A program made the position numbers and the translations under genes. Under the pieces are notes generated by a model. The model saw only the letters and a list, made by a program, of their open reading frames with translations, was not told the DNA's origin and did no database searches. Source: Psychroserpens sp. SPM9 (lineage in GTDB: Bacteria; Bacteroidota; Bacteroidia; Flavobacteriales; Flavobacteriaceae). From it: 64,000 nucleotides of DNA. This document shows positions 26,058 through 36,222 of this stretch, one piece after another (position 1 is the stretch's first letter; the number at the start of each line of letters is the position of its first letter). The stretch covers positions 284,582 to 348,581 of the forward strand of contig NZ_JANZNR010000005.1 of NCBI RefSeq assembly GCF_025153525.1, written 5' to 3'.

Positions 26058-27467
26058 ATGAAAATTATTTCAAAAGTATTCAAATTATTACCATTATTTC
26101 TACTGACATTAACATCTTGTAGTAATGATGATGACAACTCTACAATAACACCACAACCTATGAATATTGTGGAAATTGCCAGCGCAAATTCAGACCTAAC
26201 AAGTTTAGTTTCGGCACTTCAAGCCGCAGATGGAAACCTAGTAAGCCTTTTGAGTGGTGATGGTCCCTTTACGGTATTAGCACCTACTAACGAAGCATTT
26301 TCGACATTTTTAAGTGCTAATGGATTTTCACAATTAAGCGAAGTTCCTACTGATGTTTTATCACAAATACTATTGAACCATGTCATATCTGTAGATTTAT
26401 CAGCATCAGATTTAGCTGGTTTAGGATCTGGTTATGCCAAAACAAATGCTACTGGTGTGGCTGGACAAAATGTTAGTATATATTTTAACACTTCAAATGG
26501 CGTGGAGTTTAATGGTGCATCATCAGTAACTGACAACGGAGCAGATATTGATGCATCTAACGGAACTATACATATTGTAGATGCTGTAATAGGATTACCA
26601 ACAATTGTAGATCACGCTGTTTCCAATCCAGAATTCAGTAATTTAGTTGCGGCTTTAAGTGCTGCCGATGGGGATTTGGTAACTGTTCTTAGCGGAAATG
26701 GTCCTTTTACTGTTTTAGCACCAGACAACACAGCATTTACAACTTTTTTAAACGGAACGCCTTTAGACGAAGTACCCACTGATGCTTTATCAACTATTTT
26801 ATTAAATCACGTTATAGATAATGCAGTCCCTTCTGGAACGCTTACAGGAACAGGTTCTGGCTACATCAACACTTATGCTACCGGTCCAAATACTAACAAT
26901 TTAAGTTTGTACTATAACACTAGTGATGGTGTTCGTATTAATGGAATATCATCAGTAACAACAGCAGATATTGTTGGTACTAATGGGATTATTCATACGG
27001 TTGATGCTGTTGTTGATATTCCTACAATAGTAACGTTTGCAACTGCAGATCCAAACTTTTCAACCTTGGTCTCTGCTTTAACAGAATTAACTCCTGAAAC
27101 AGACTTTGTAGCAACTCTATCAACTGCAAATGGAACCAGCCCTGCTCCTTTCACAGTATTTGCTCCTACTAATGATGCATTTGCTGCTTTAACTTCAATT
27201 CCTGACGAACCAGTTTTAACTCAGGTGTTACTACATCACGTTTTAGGAGATGCTAATGTACAATCTGGAGATTTGACCGATGGCATTTCCCCATCGATGC
27301 TAGATGGCCAAACTATTACAATTAACCTACCCGGAACCGGTGATAACATCGCTGACGTTACTGATGGCGCAGGTAATTTTGATATTGGCGTGATTGCTGT
27401 TGATATACAGGCAGGAAATGGTGTAATTCATGTATTAAACAAAGTGATGTTGCCTTCAGACGAATAG
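26058..27467 (+). CDS. Lipoprotein with three fasciclin (FAS1) domains
   Basis: A 469-residue predicted lipoprotein with lipobox LTSC (C21) followed by SNDDD, an acidic tail typical of surface-exposed Bacteroidota lipoproteins. Three FAS1 domains follow (about 40-180, 183-315 and 318-465); each has FTVLAPTNEAF or close variants (FTVLAPDNTAF, FTVFAPTNDAF), the helix VLSQILLNHV, and a final strand GTIHIVDAV. FAS1 domains mediate cell adhesion and matrix binding. It is monocistronic, ending at a bidirectional terminator shared with yidC. Confidence 0.93.
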   Translation: MKIISKVFKLLPLFLLTLTSCSNDDDNSTITPQPMNIVEIASANSDLTSLVSALQAADGNLVSLLSGDGPFTVLAPTNEAFSTFLSANGFSQLSEVPTDVLSQILLNHVISVDLSASDLAGLGSGYAKTNATGVAGQNVSIYFNTSNGVEFNGASSVTDNGADIDASNGTIHIVDAVIGLPTIVDHAVSNPEFSNLVAALSAADGDLVTVLSGNGPFTVLAPDNTAFTTFLNGTPLDEVPTDALSTILLNHVIDNAVPSGTLTGTGSGYINTYATGPNTNNLSLYYNTSDGVRINGISSVTTADIVGTNGIIHTVDAVVDIPTIVTFATADPNFSTLVSALTELTPETDFVATLSTANGTSPAPFTVFAPTNDAFAALTSIPDEPVLTQVLLHHVLGDANVQSGDLTDGISPSMLDGQTITINLPGTGDNIADVTDGAGNFDIGVIAVDIQAGNGVIHVLNKVMLPSDE

Positions 27468-27501
27468 TAGGCTTAACATTTATCATCAAATAATGACCTA
27501 A

Positions 27502-27538
27502 AAAAGAGCCTTGAGTATCATATACTCAAGGCTCTTTT
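27502..27538. terminator. Bidirectional terminator between the FAS1 gene and yidC
   Basis: A perfect 17-base stem (27502-27518 with 27522-27538) with a 3-base loop, flanked by A and T runs, between convergent genes. Confidence 0.93.
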
Positions 27539-27561
27539 AATTTATTATAAGACACAGCAGT

Positions 27562-29472
27562 CTATTTTTTTCGTCTTTGCTGGGCTTGTTTTTGCTGTTC
27601 GGCTTGCTCCATCATGTCAGCCATTTTTTTCTGAAACTTGTTCTGTTTCTTAGGCTTTTTCTTATTTTCTTGAATTTGTGCATGAATTTTATCTTCATCC
27701 AAAATATAGTTTTTAATCACTAACATTATTCCGATACTAATCAAGTTAGAAATAAAGTAATACAAACTCAATCCTGAGGCGTACTGATTAAAGAACACCA
27801 ACATTAATATTGGAGAGAAGTAAATCATATACTTCATCATTTTCGCCATATCTGGCATACCTTCTTGAGTAGGTTGCGAAGCCATTTGCTGACCTGTCGT
27901 CATTTTCATATAGAAGAAAATAGCAATGGCTGCCAGTATTGGAAATAAGCTCACGTGATCTCCATAAAACGGAATACTAAAAGGCAATTCGGCAATCACA
28001 TCATATGACGATAAATCGTCTGCCCATAAGAAGCTTTTTTGACGTAATGCAAATGCTGTTGGGAAAAACATGAATAAAGCATAAAACACAGGCAATTGTA
28101 TTAAACCTGGTAAACAACCAGCTAAAGGACTCGCCCCTGCTTTGTTTTGAAGCGCCATTGTTTCTTGTTGCGCTTTCATTTTATTGTCTTTATGCTTTTC
28201 TCTAATAGCATCCAATTCAGGTTTAAGAACCTTCATTTTAGCCTGAGATAAAAATTGCTTATACTGCACAAATGACATCATTAACTTAATTAAAATGGTC
28301 ATAACAATAATGGCAATACCGTAAGGCAGGAATGAACTTAAGAAACTAAATAAAGGGATAAATAAAGCTTTGTTAATCCATCCAAAAATTCCCCAACCAA
28401 ATGGAATACTTTCTTCTAAATCGTAATCGTATTGTTTTAATACCTTACTATCGGTTGGTCCAAAGTATAATTGGAACTTATTATCGGCTTCCCCATTTGT
28501 AAATGCAACAGGTAATTTAGAAGTATAGGCTTTGGTAAAAACTGTATCAATTTCTTCATCTTGCACCAAATCTTTACTTGTTATAGTTGCCTGTTTAAAA
28601 GGGGTATCGGTCACAAGAATAGTACTAAAAAAGTGTTGTCTGTACGATAACCAACGCACATCTTCGATGCGTTCTTCATCGTCACCCATTTGACCTAACT
28701 TATCAATTTTTTCACCATCATACATATATGTTAATCGCGTGTAACGATTTTCGTAGGTAATGCTTTGATCATGTCGAAACGCTTTAAGTTTCCAGTCTAA
28801 ATTAATCTCCTGAGAACTATTAACTACAGTGCTTAAGCCTTGAGAACGAATTGAAAAATCAATCATATACTCCTTAGGCTTTAACTCATATCGATATTCA
28901 AGAAACTGAGATTCTGAAGCTTTAAACTTCATAGAGACTACAGTATTCTCTCCGTTTTTGGTAACTGAAGGCTGAAAGTACTTATCTTCAGTCGTTAGAA
29001 TTCTATTGTCTGTTGTTGGAAGTGTAATGTTAAACGCTGCATTTCCGTTTTGAATTAAAGCAATAGGAATTGAATCGTAATCTACAAACTCTTTTAAAAT
29101 GACTTCGGAAAGAAATCCGCCTTTATTACTAAACTTCAAATCAAAAACATCGGTTTGTACCGTTGTAAAATTATCGGTCGCCGATGGCAATGTTGACGAA
29201 TAAGTAAATGCGCCTAATTTATTTTGTAGATTTAATAGCCTTAATGAATCACCAGGAGTTACCGTCGAATAATCTTCAGCAGTAGTTACTTTGGTTTCAT
29301 CGGCTTTAACTTCAGTAGATGTTGCCTTTTTTTCGGCTTCAAGTTGCTCTTGTTTCTCTTGTTCTGCGATCTCTTCTGGAGTGGGCTGATTTTGCCACAT
29401 CATAAAGAGTAATATTGCGAAAATAAGAACAAATCCTATAATCGATTTTACGTCAAATTTCTTTTCTTCCAT
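27562..29472 (-). CDS. yidC: Membrane protein insertase YidC
   Basis: A 636-residue inner-membrane insertase. One N-terminal span (about 10-27), a large periplasmic beta domain (about 60-345) and the conserved insertase core from about 360 with YGIAIIVMTILIKLMM, FVQYKQFLSQAKMK and ASPLAGCLPGLIQLPVFYALFMFF. The basic C-terminus (KKKPKKQNKFQKKM) suits ribosome contact. Length and layout are usual for Gram-negative Bacteroidota. It is 67 bases after pyrG on the same strand and probably co-transcribed. Confidence 0.97.
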   Translation of the reverse strand: MEEKKFDVKSIIGFVLIFAILLFMMWQNQPTPEEIAEQEKQEQLEAEKKATSTEVKADETKVTTAEDYSTVTPGDSLRLLNLQNKLGAFTYSSTLPSATDNFTTVQTDVFDLKFSNKGGFLSEVILKEFVDYDSIPIALIQNGNAAFNITLPTTDNRILTTEDKYFQPSVTKNGENTVVSMKFKASESQFLEYRYELKPKEYMIDFSIRSQGLSTVVNSSQEINLDWKLKAFRHDQSITYENRYTRLTYMYDGEKIDKLGQMGDDEERIEDVRWLSYRQHFFSTILVTDTPFKQATITSKDLVQDEEIDTVFTKAYTSKLPVAFTNGEADNKFQLYFGPTDSKVLKQYDYDLEESIPFGWGIFGWINKALFIPLFSFLSSFLPYGIAIIVMTILIKLMMSFVQYKQFLSQAKMKVLKPELDAIREKHKDNKMKAQQETMALQNKAGASPLAGCLPGLIQLPVFYALFMFFPTAFALRQKSFLWADDLSSYDVIAELPFSIPFYGDHVSLFPILAAIAIFFYMKMTTGQQMASQPTQEGMPDMAKMMKYMIYFSPILMLVFFNQYASGLSLYYFISNLISIGIMLVIKNYILDEDKIHAQIQENKKKPKKQNKFQKKMADMMEQAEQQKQAQQRRKK

Positions 29473-29539
29473 ATGTATTACTTAGTTCTCCGATTGGTTA
29501 GGAACGGATGCTTTCTCAATATCAAAAAGCTATCCAATA

Positions 29540-31189
<1,650 letters not shown>

Positions 31190-31200
31190 TTAAACGCAGG

Positions 31201-31208
31201 CAAATTTA
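31201..31208 (-). promoter_or_regulatory. -7 element of pyrG
   Basis: TAAATTTG on the minus strand, 20 bases before the ATG, matches TAnnTTTG; no good -33 element was seen. Confidence 0.5.
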
Positions 31209-31260
31209 CAAAATTTAAATAGTTATTATAGTATAGATTTTAGTTAATTCGTCAACAAGA

Positions 31261-31287
31261 ATTAGCCCTACACAATGCAGGGCTAAT
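31261..31287 (-). terminator. Terminator of the DUF4349 gene
   Basis: A 9-base stem ATTAGCCCT/AGGGCTAAT with a 9-base loop, followed on the minus strand by a weak T-rich tail, 37 bases after the stop. Confidence 0.6.
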
Positions 31288-31324
31288 AATTTGATTATGA
31301 AAGTCTAAGCGTTTAAAAATTATT

Positions 31325-32194
31325 TCATGCCTTTCTACGCATCCATTTCTTTTTTATCACAAAAAACAAAACGACTCCAATGATTACTAAAGGCCAAATA
31401 TAAATGAGTCCTAAAATAAAACTTTCAATGATAGCCCAACCATTACTTAAGCCTTCTTTTCCTTTGGCAAGAAATGTTTTTGAATAGCTTTCTGGTTCTT
31501 CAGTATACGTCACAGTTTCATACAAATCAATTTGAATGGTGCTGTACGACACTTTATTGGTTAAGTATTTTAAGCGTCCTTGAGCCGATTCGATTTCCTC
31601 TTGTATAAGACGTAATTTTTCTTCTGTTTTTAAAATATCTTCAACGGTTTTTGCTTTTTGTCTTAAGATGGATTCGTAACGCACTTTTACTTCTATTTTG
31701 GTTTTTAATCGTGTTTGAATATCGATATATTCTTCAGTAACATCCTTTGTTGTGATATTTTCATACTCTACAAATTCAACTATAAAACCTATGGAATCCA
31801 TCATGGCATCAAAATATTGCTGCGGAATTTTAATAGTGAATCGATTTTCTTTACGATACAAATTATTCTCAAATCGTAAGTCTGAAATATAAGCCTCATA
31901 CTGTTGAGCAATGTGTTTAATTTTTCGTGTTGCCAGTTTCACATCATCGACTTTATAGCGTGCTGTTGCCGATTTGATGATTTTTAAATCTATAGGAATC
32001 GTATTGGTGGAAACTTCAGATTTTAATGTCATGGGTTCTTCATCAAGTACAGCTTCATAGGTTTCAGAAATATCACTGGTTGCAACTGGTACACTTTCTT
32101 TATAATCAGCATTAGTGTTACAGGCCATTAAAGAAACCAACATGCTTGAAACGATTAGGTATTTAATTTTGGATTTGTCTAATATTGCATTCAT
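31325..32194 (-). CDS. DUF4349 lipoprotein with C-terminal membrane span
   Basis: A 289-residue protein with lipobox LMAC (C25). The DUF4349 domain (about 70-250) includes FTIKIPQQYFDAMMDSI, the strand EYENITTKDVTEEYIDI and a coiled-coil helix (LKTEEKLRLIQEEIESAQG) before VSYSTIQIDLYE. A strong transmembrane segment follows (about 258-282), with a basic end KKKWMRRKA. The family is found in envelopes of many bacteria; its function is unknown. It is divergent from the two-gene unit at 32298. Confidence 0.88.
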   Translation of the reverse strand: MNAILDKSKIKYLIVSSMLVSLMACNTNADYKESVPVATSDISETYEAVLDEEPMTLKSEVSTNTIPIDLKIIKSATARYKVDDVKLATRKIKHIAQQYEAYISDLRFENNLYRKENRFTIKIPQQYFDAMMDSIGFIVEFVEYENITTKDVTEEYIDIQTRLKTKIEVKVRYESILRQKAKTVEDILKTEEKLRLIQEEIESAQGRLKYLTNKVSYSTIQIDLYETVTYTEEPESYSKTFLAKGKEGLSNGWAIIESFILGLIYIWPLVIIGVVLFFVIKKKWMRRKA

Positions 32195-32221
32195 AATTTT
32201 ATATTTTTAATGATTATGAAA

Positions 32222-32229
32222 CAAATCTA
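32222..32229 (-). promoter_or_regulatory. -7 element of the DUF4349 gene
   Basis: TAGATTTG on the minus strand, 27 bases before the ATG. The -33 region is unconvincing. Confidence 0.4.
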
Positions 32230-32297
32230 AAAACCCAGTATGTTTTTGGCTTGTAAAGGCTTTGTAAACCTATTGTAAATCATTTTACAAACTCTAA

Positions 32298-33206
32298 TTG
32301 TTTGATTATAAGACTTTAAACTATTTGAATCCTGAAAACACATATTATTTCAATCGGCTAAAAACAGCTGTGATTTCCAAATTTCTGGACAAGCATAGCG
32401 CTGCTTCTGATGTTAAAGATTGGAATGGTGAAACTATTGTACTTTTTCAGGAGGATTTATTTTCCGAAGTGAAAGCTAAAGTAAGCGAAAAGTGGTTTTA
32501 TACCTATTTTAAAAATGAAGCGACCAAATTACCACGTGTAGACATGCTCAATTTATTGAGTAGCTATATAGGTTTTGAAAATTGGCAAACCTTTAAAAAC
32601 ACTCACCCGTTTGCGTCTAAGCATAAGAAAAAGGTGCCTTGGATTATTATATTTGCTCCCATTTTAATAGTCTTTATAGTCACAATGAATGGGAAAAATG
32701 ATTTTCAATTTTGTTTTGTTGACGATTTAAACAATCAGGCCATAACAAACATTCCAATTGATATCAAACTTCTGCAAGAAGACCAATCACCTTTGTATTT
32801 TAAAACCGATAGCTTGGGTTGTTTTAGGTATAAGACCAAAGCCAATCTCATTAGATTTGTAGTATCGTCTCCTTATCATAAAACCGACACGATTGTAAGA
32901 TCTATTGAAGCCAATCAACATCATGTAGTCAAATTAGATAGTGATGATTATGCTTTAATTTTGAAATACTATACCAACGGAAATGTAAAAGACTGGACCA
33001 AACACAAACAAAAATTACAACAATTAATTCATGAGGATGCACAAATTTATAGACTCTACGAAGATAACATTGGTGTAGAAATTTACTCAAAGGAAGATTT
33101 TGTAAGGTTGCTTACCATTCCGACAAAAACACTTAAAACAGTTAAAATTTTAGACAAAAGTTATGAAAACAATCAAATCAAAACTCTAAAATTTACGGTA
33201 CGATGA
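32298..33206 (+). CDS. Single-span membrane protein with cytoplasmic helical domain, unknown function
   Basis: A 302-residue protein. Residues 1-110 are soluble and helical, ending LPRVDMLNLLSSYIGFENWQTF; I recall this pattern as the N-terminal domain of several uncharacterised flavobacterial membrane proteins. One transmembrane segment follows (about 114-130), then a beta domain with FCFVDDLNNQAITNIPIDIK and FKTDSLGCFRYKT, like carboxypeptidase-regulatory plug domains. The start is TTG; the first ATG comes only near residue 97. It overlaps the next gene by 4 bases (ATGA). A role in sensing or transducing across the membrane is a guess. Confidence 0.65.
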   Translation: MFDYKTLNYLNPENTYYFNRLKTAVISKFLDKHSAASDVKDWNGETIVLFQEDLFSEVKAKVSEKWFYTYFKNEATKLPRVDMLNLLSSYIGFENWQTFKNTHPFASKHKKKVPWIIIFAPILIVFIVTMNGKNDFQFCFVDDLNNQAITNIPIDIKLLQEDQSPLYFKTDSLGCFRYKTKANLIRFVVSSPYHKTDTIVRSIEANQHHVVKLDSDDYALILKYYTNGNVKDWTKHKQKLQQLIHEDAQIYRLYEDNIGVEIYSKEDFVRLLTIPTKTLKTVKILDKSYENNQIKTLKFTVR

Positions 33207-33688
33207 AAAAGATACTATACATATTACTGCTTTTATTTTTCATGACTTGTAACAATAATGAGGCTATGAAAACTGAAAGTACCGACATAGAAATGGTATT
33301 AGATACCGAAGATGACTTTGATAAGATCATCAGCTCTCCAGAAACTTTAAGTATTCAAAAACTAGAAGAATACGTCGATCTTATAAAAATTAAACAAGAA
33401 CATCCCGAATTTGAAGCTGATATAAATCTGCAACTTAGCAACTTTACTTTAGACAATGCATCTGTTTTAAATTATCCAGAAGGTTTTTCAATAGCTAATA
33501 TTCAAGTTGCAAAAAAACCTAAAGCACTAACAAACAACATACAAACCTTAAAACTAACGTTTACAGTAACCACACCATCAGAAACATTTAAAGACTCAAT
33601 TGGTGCTGTCATTAAGAGTGAACCTATACAGTTAGATGGCAAGACACAAATCTCAAGAGCGATAACATTCTTAAGGCTTTTGGAATAA
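33203..33688 (+). CDS. Small lipoprotein of unknown function
   Basis: A 161-residue predicted lipoprotein with lipobox FMTC near residue 16 and NNNEA after it. The mature part has a helix rich in Glu and Lys (LSIQKLEEYVDLIKIKQ) followed by beta strands (LKLTFTVTTPSETF). No family recognised. Its start overlaps the stop of the membrane protein gene by 4 bases, so the two are translationally coupled and probably form a complex, with this partner across the membrane. Confidence 0.65.
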   Translation: MKKILYILLLLFFMTCNNNEAMKTESTDIEMVLDTEDDFDKIISSPETLSIQKLEEYVDLIKIKQEHPEFEADINLQLSNFTLDNASVLNYPEGFSIANIQVAKKPKALTNNIQTLKLTFTVTTPSETFKDSIGAVIKSEPIQLDGKTQISRAITFLRLLE

Positions 33689-33844
33689 TCGTATCTTTCA
33701 ATTTTAAAGATTCACTTCTATGAAAATAGATCTACCCTTTTTACTACAATTACTGGCTTTCCTGATGGTTTTTAATGGCATGCAAGACACTTAAGTAGTG
33801 TTAAGACCAAACCCTTACTAAATAAAACTGCCAAACGATTAACT

Positions 33845-34480
33845 TTATACTATAGTAAGTAGTTGTTGCATTGATTTTAAGTTGTAATCTATTTCAGAAC
33901 CCAACTCATTCTTAACATCATGAGCGGTATAACCTGCAACAGCAAATCCACCAGATTTAGCCGCTTTAACACCAGTGAGACTATCTTCTACCACTAAACA
34001 TTCATGAGGTTGAAACCCCATAGTTTCACTAGCCCAGATAAAAACAGCAGGATCAGGTTTCCATTTTTGAATCGTATAACAACTAAAAATATGCTTTTCA
34101 AAATAGGGCAATAAACCAGTGAGCTCTAAATTGAGTTTTATTTTTGATTCTGGGCCACTAGATGCCACACAGAAAGGGATATCTAAACGTTTAACAACTT
34201 CTAAAACACCATCTATAGGTTGTATCTCCTTTTGAAAACGCTCATAGCTCAAACTTCGATAGGTTGATTTAAAATCTGATGGCACCTCCTTCCCTATTAA
34301 TTCTGAAATTTTTTGAACACAACCATCTAAAGCATATCCTTTAAAATGTTGATAGGCATACTCTAAATCTATAGAAGCGCCAAGACGGTTTGCCAAGTCT
34401 ACCATAACCTGATTCCCAATGGGTTCACTATCGACTAAAACACCATCGCAATCAAAAATAACACATTTAAATTTTGACAT
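33845..34480 (-). CDS. HAD-superfamily phosphatase, beta-phosphoglucomutase-like
   Basis: A 211-residue enzyme. The ATG at 34480 is preferred to an in-frame one at 34537, because it puts CVIFDCDGVLVDSEP right at the N-terminus and starts one base after the SDR stop codon. The motifs are DCDG (nucleophile and acid Asp), the motif II serine in CVASSG, the lysine in YTIQKWKPDP and the acidic VVEDSLTGV. The helical cap is inserted after motif I. Such enzymes dephosphorylate small sugar phosphates; the substrate is unknown. Last gene of a leftward unit with the SDR and M28 genes. Confidence 0.9.
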   Translation of the reverse strand: MSKFKCVIFDCDGVLVDSEPIGNQVMVDLANRLGASIDLEYAYQHFKGYALDGCVQKISELIGKEVPSDFKSTYRSLSYERFQKEIQPIDGVLEVVKRLDIPFCVASSGPESKIKLNLELTGLLPYFEKHIFSCYTIQKWKPDPAVFIWASETMGFQPHECLVVEDSLTGVKAAKSGGFAVAGYTAHDVKNELGSEIDYNLKSMQQLLTIV

Positions 34481-34481
34481 T

Positions 34482-35168
34482 TTAAGGCGTAGAATTAGAG
34501 ACTTGAAGTACTTTTCCGTTGAAATACTTATTGGCATTTAAGGCAAAATCCTGAATGTATTTTGCCATTTCTAAAGCTGTTGTTGGTGCTTGATAATCTG
34601 GAAATGCTTCTTTTAACATTTCCGTTTGAACAGCGCCTAAGGCGAGTACATTAAATTGCGGGCCGCTCTCTTTATATTCTTCCGCTAATAATTCGGTGAG
34701 CGTAATTACGGCACCTTTACTCGAACTGTAAGCTGCCAAGCCAGGAAATTTCATGCTGCCTTGAATGCCTCCCATCGAACTAACCGTTACTACATGTCCG
34801 TCACTTTTCATAAACGGTAATACAATTCGGGTCATTTCAGAAACACCAAACACATTGGTTTGATAAACCTTAGTAAAATCTTCAAAGGTGGTATTTGCAA
34901 ATGGTTTATTGAGTAACATACCAGCGTTATTGATTAAAATATCAACATGTTTAAATTCATTTTCAATAAACAATTCCACTTTTTTATAGTCATCTGCTTC
35001 ACATAAATCAAAGGCAAAAGACGAAATATTATCAAATTGCAAATTACTTACAGGCTGCGCATTTCTAGAAAGAGCCAATACATTATGGCCTTGGTTAGCA
35101 AAGAGATGAACAAGTTCAAAACCAATCCCTCTACTTGTTCCTGTAATGATGATATTTTTACTCTTCAT
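34482..35168 (-). CDS. Classical short-chain dehydrogenase/reductase
   Basis: A 228-residue oxidoreductase. The cofactor motif is TGTSRGIGFELV, NNAGML follows in strand 4, and the catalytic residues are the Ser in VTVSSMGG and the Tyr-Lys of YSSSKGA. The substrate cannot be told. Its start overlaps the end of the M28 peptidase gene by 11 bases and its stop is one base before the HAD gene start, so all three genes are one transcript. Confidence 0.9.
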   Translation of the reverse strand: MKSKNIIITGTSRGIGFELVHLFANQGHNVLALSRNAQPVSNLQFDNISSFAFDLCEADDYKKVELFIENEFKHVDILINNAGMLLNKPFANTTFEDFTKVYQTNVFGVSEMTRIVLPFMKSDGHVVTVSSMGGIQGSMKFPGLAAYSSSKGAVITLTELLAEEYKESGPQFNVLALGAVQTEMLKEAFPDYQAPTTALEMAKYIQDFALNANKYFNGKVLQVSNSTP

Positions 35169-36108
35169 ACATGATAATTTCTTTGGTTTCTGTGGCGCTC
35201 ATTTTTTCAATAGCGGGAATCATTTTATTGATTAAACTCGCCATAAACTCAAAGTCTAATTTGTCGATTTCATCATCAACATGATGGTAAAAATCAAAAT
35301 TGGTCAAATCGCATGAAGAGATGGTATGGCAAGGCAATTTAAACTGTTCATAAAACGGGTAGTTATCAGAGCGTTTAAACAAACTATATTTTTTTGACAC
35401 TTCAGAATAACCTATCAAATTTTGTCCAACGTATTCGTTTAATTTAGCAGCCATATTAGACAAATCGTATCCCGAAACAAAAGCTTCATAGTCACGATCT
35501 TTAAAAGGCACACCAATCATTTCAAAATTAACCATGGTATAGAGGTTAAGGTTTTCTGATTTCAATCGTTCAGCAAGATGCTTAGAGCCTAATAATCCCA
35601 TTTCTTCCGCCGAAAATAAAGCAACCATAATACTACGCTTATTCGTTTTTTTAGCAGCAAAATATTTTGCCATAGCTAAAACTGCACTGGTACCTGCCGC
35701 ATTATCATTAGCACCATTGGCTATAGAATCGCCTTCAACTATTTTTGCTTTACCAATATGATCGTAATGTGCTCCTAAAATTATAACCTCATTTTTAAGA
35801 GTTTTATCGGTTCCTTCAATAAAACCTACAACATTAAACGCATTGGTTTCACCAATTTTAAAATGGTCTCTGTAGGTATCATAATAAGGCTTAACACCGT
35901 AAGATTTTAGTTGATTTTCGATATAGGTAGCCGATTCGTCAATACCTTGAGTTCCTGTGTTACGTCCTAAGCGTTCATCGGACGCTAAATAAGTAACCAC
36001 ATCTTTAACTTCGGCACTGGTTATGGTGATAGGTTTTGATTCGGTTTTTACTGATGTTTTACAGCTAAACATCAATAGAAATAGACAAAATGGAATAAGG
36101 TTTTTCAT
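35158..36108 (-). CDS. M28-family zinc aminopeptidase, lipoprotein
   Basis: A 316-residue predicted lipoprotein with lipobox LMFSC near residue 16. The two-zinc site is complete: H and D in LGAHYDHIG, the bridging Asp in GANDNAAGTSA, the catalytic Glu pair in LFSAEEMGLLGS, the Asp/Glu ligand region FEMIG, and the final histidine in LPCHTISS. The family removes N-terminal residues from peptides in the periplasm. It leads a unit with the SDR and HAD genes; its promoter seems to overlap the terminator of the upstream E2 gene. Confidence 0.92.
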   Translation of the reverse strand: MKNLIPFCLFLLMFSCKTSVKTESKPITITSAEVKDVVTYLASDERLGRNTGTQGIDESATYIENQLKSYGVKPYYDTYRDHFKIGETNAFNVVGFIEGTDKTLKNEVIILGAHYDHIGKAKIVEGDSIANGANDNAAGTSAVLAMAKYFAAKKTNKRSIMVALFSAEEMGLLGSKHLAERLKSENLNLYTMVNFEMIGVPFKDRDYEAFVSGYDLSNMAAKLNEYVGQNLIGYSEVSKKYSLFKRSDNYPFYEQFKLPCHTISSCDLTNFDFYHHVDDEIDKLDFEFMASLINKMIPAIEKMSATETKEIIMYEE

Positions 36109-36126
36109 GAAACATATATTTGAGTT

Positions 36127-36155
36127 TAAAGATAAAAAAATCCTGACTTGAACAA
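36127..36155 (-). promoter_or_regulatory. Candidate promoter of the M28 unit inside the E2 terminator
   Basis: On the minus strand TTG (36153-36155), an 18-base spacer and TATCTTTA (36127-36134), one mismatch from TAnnTTTG. The -33 element is in the loop and arm of the hairpin 36137-36169. Confidence 0.4.
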
Positions 36156-36169
36156 ATCAAATCAGGATT
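36137..36169 (-). terminator. Terminator of the pyruvate dehydrogenase genes
   Basis: The arms AAATCCTGA and TCAGGATTT form a 9-base stem around about 14 bases, followed on the minus strand by a T run; 53 bases after the E2 stop. Confidence 0.85.
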
Positions 36170-36182
36170 TAAAATACTATAG

Positions 36183-36203
36183 ATTCTGAATCAAGTTCAG
36201 AAT
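36183..36203. repeat. REP-like intergenic palindrome, copy 3
   Basis: Perfect 8-base arms ATTCTGAA and TTCAGAAT around TCAAG. Best-conserved copy of the family also seen at 3208, 6655 and 38921. It lies between the E2 stop codon and its terminator. Confidence 0.6.
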
Positions 36204-36222
36204 AATAAGTTATTCATATAGA

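Noticed and set aside
33720..33794. A 24-codon hydrophobic ORF after the small lipoprotein gene
   Set aside because: Too short and without promoter, overlap or recognisable pattern; it could be a real peptide but nothing supports it.
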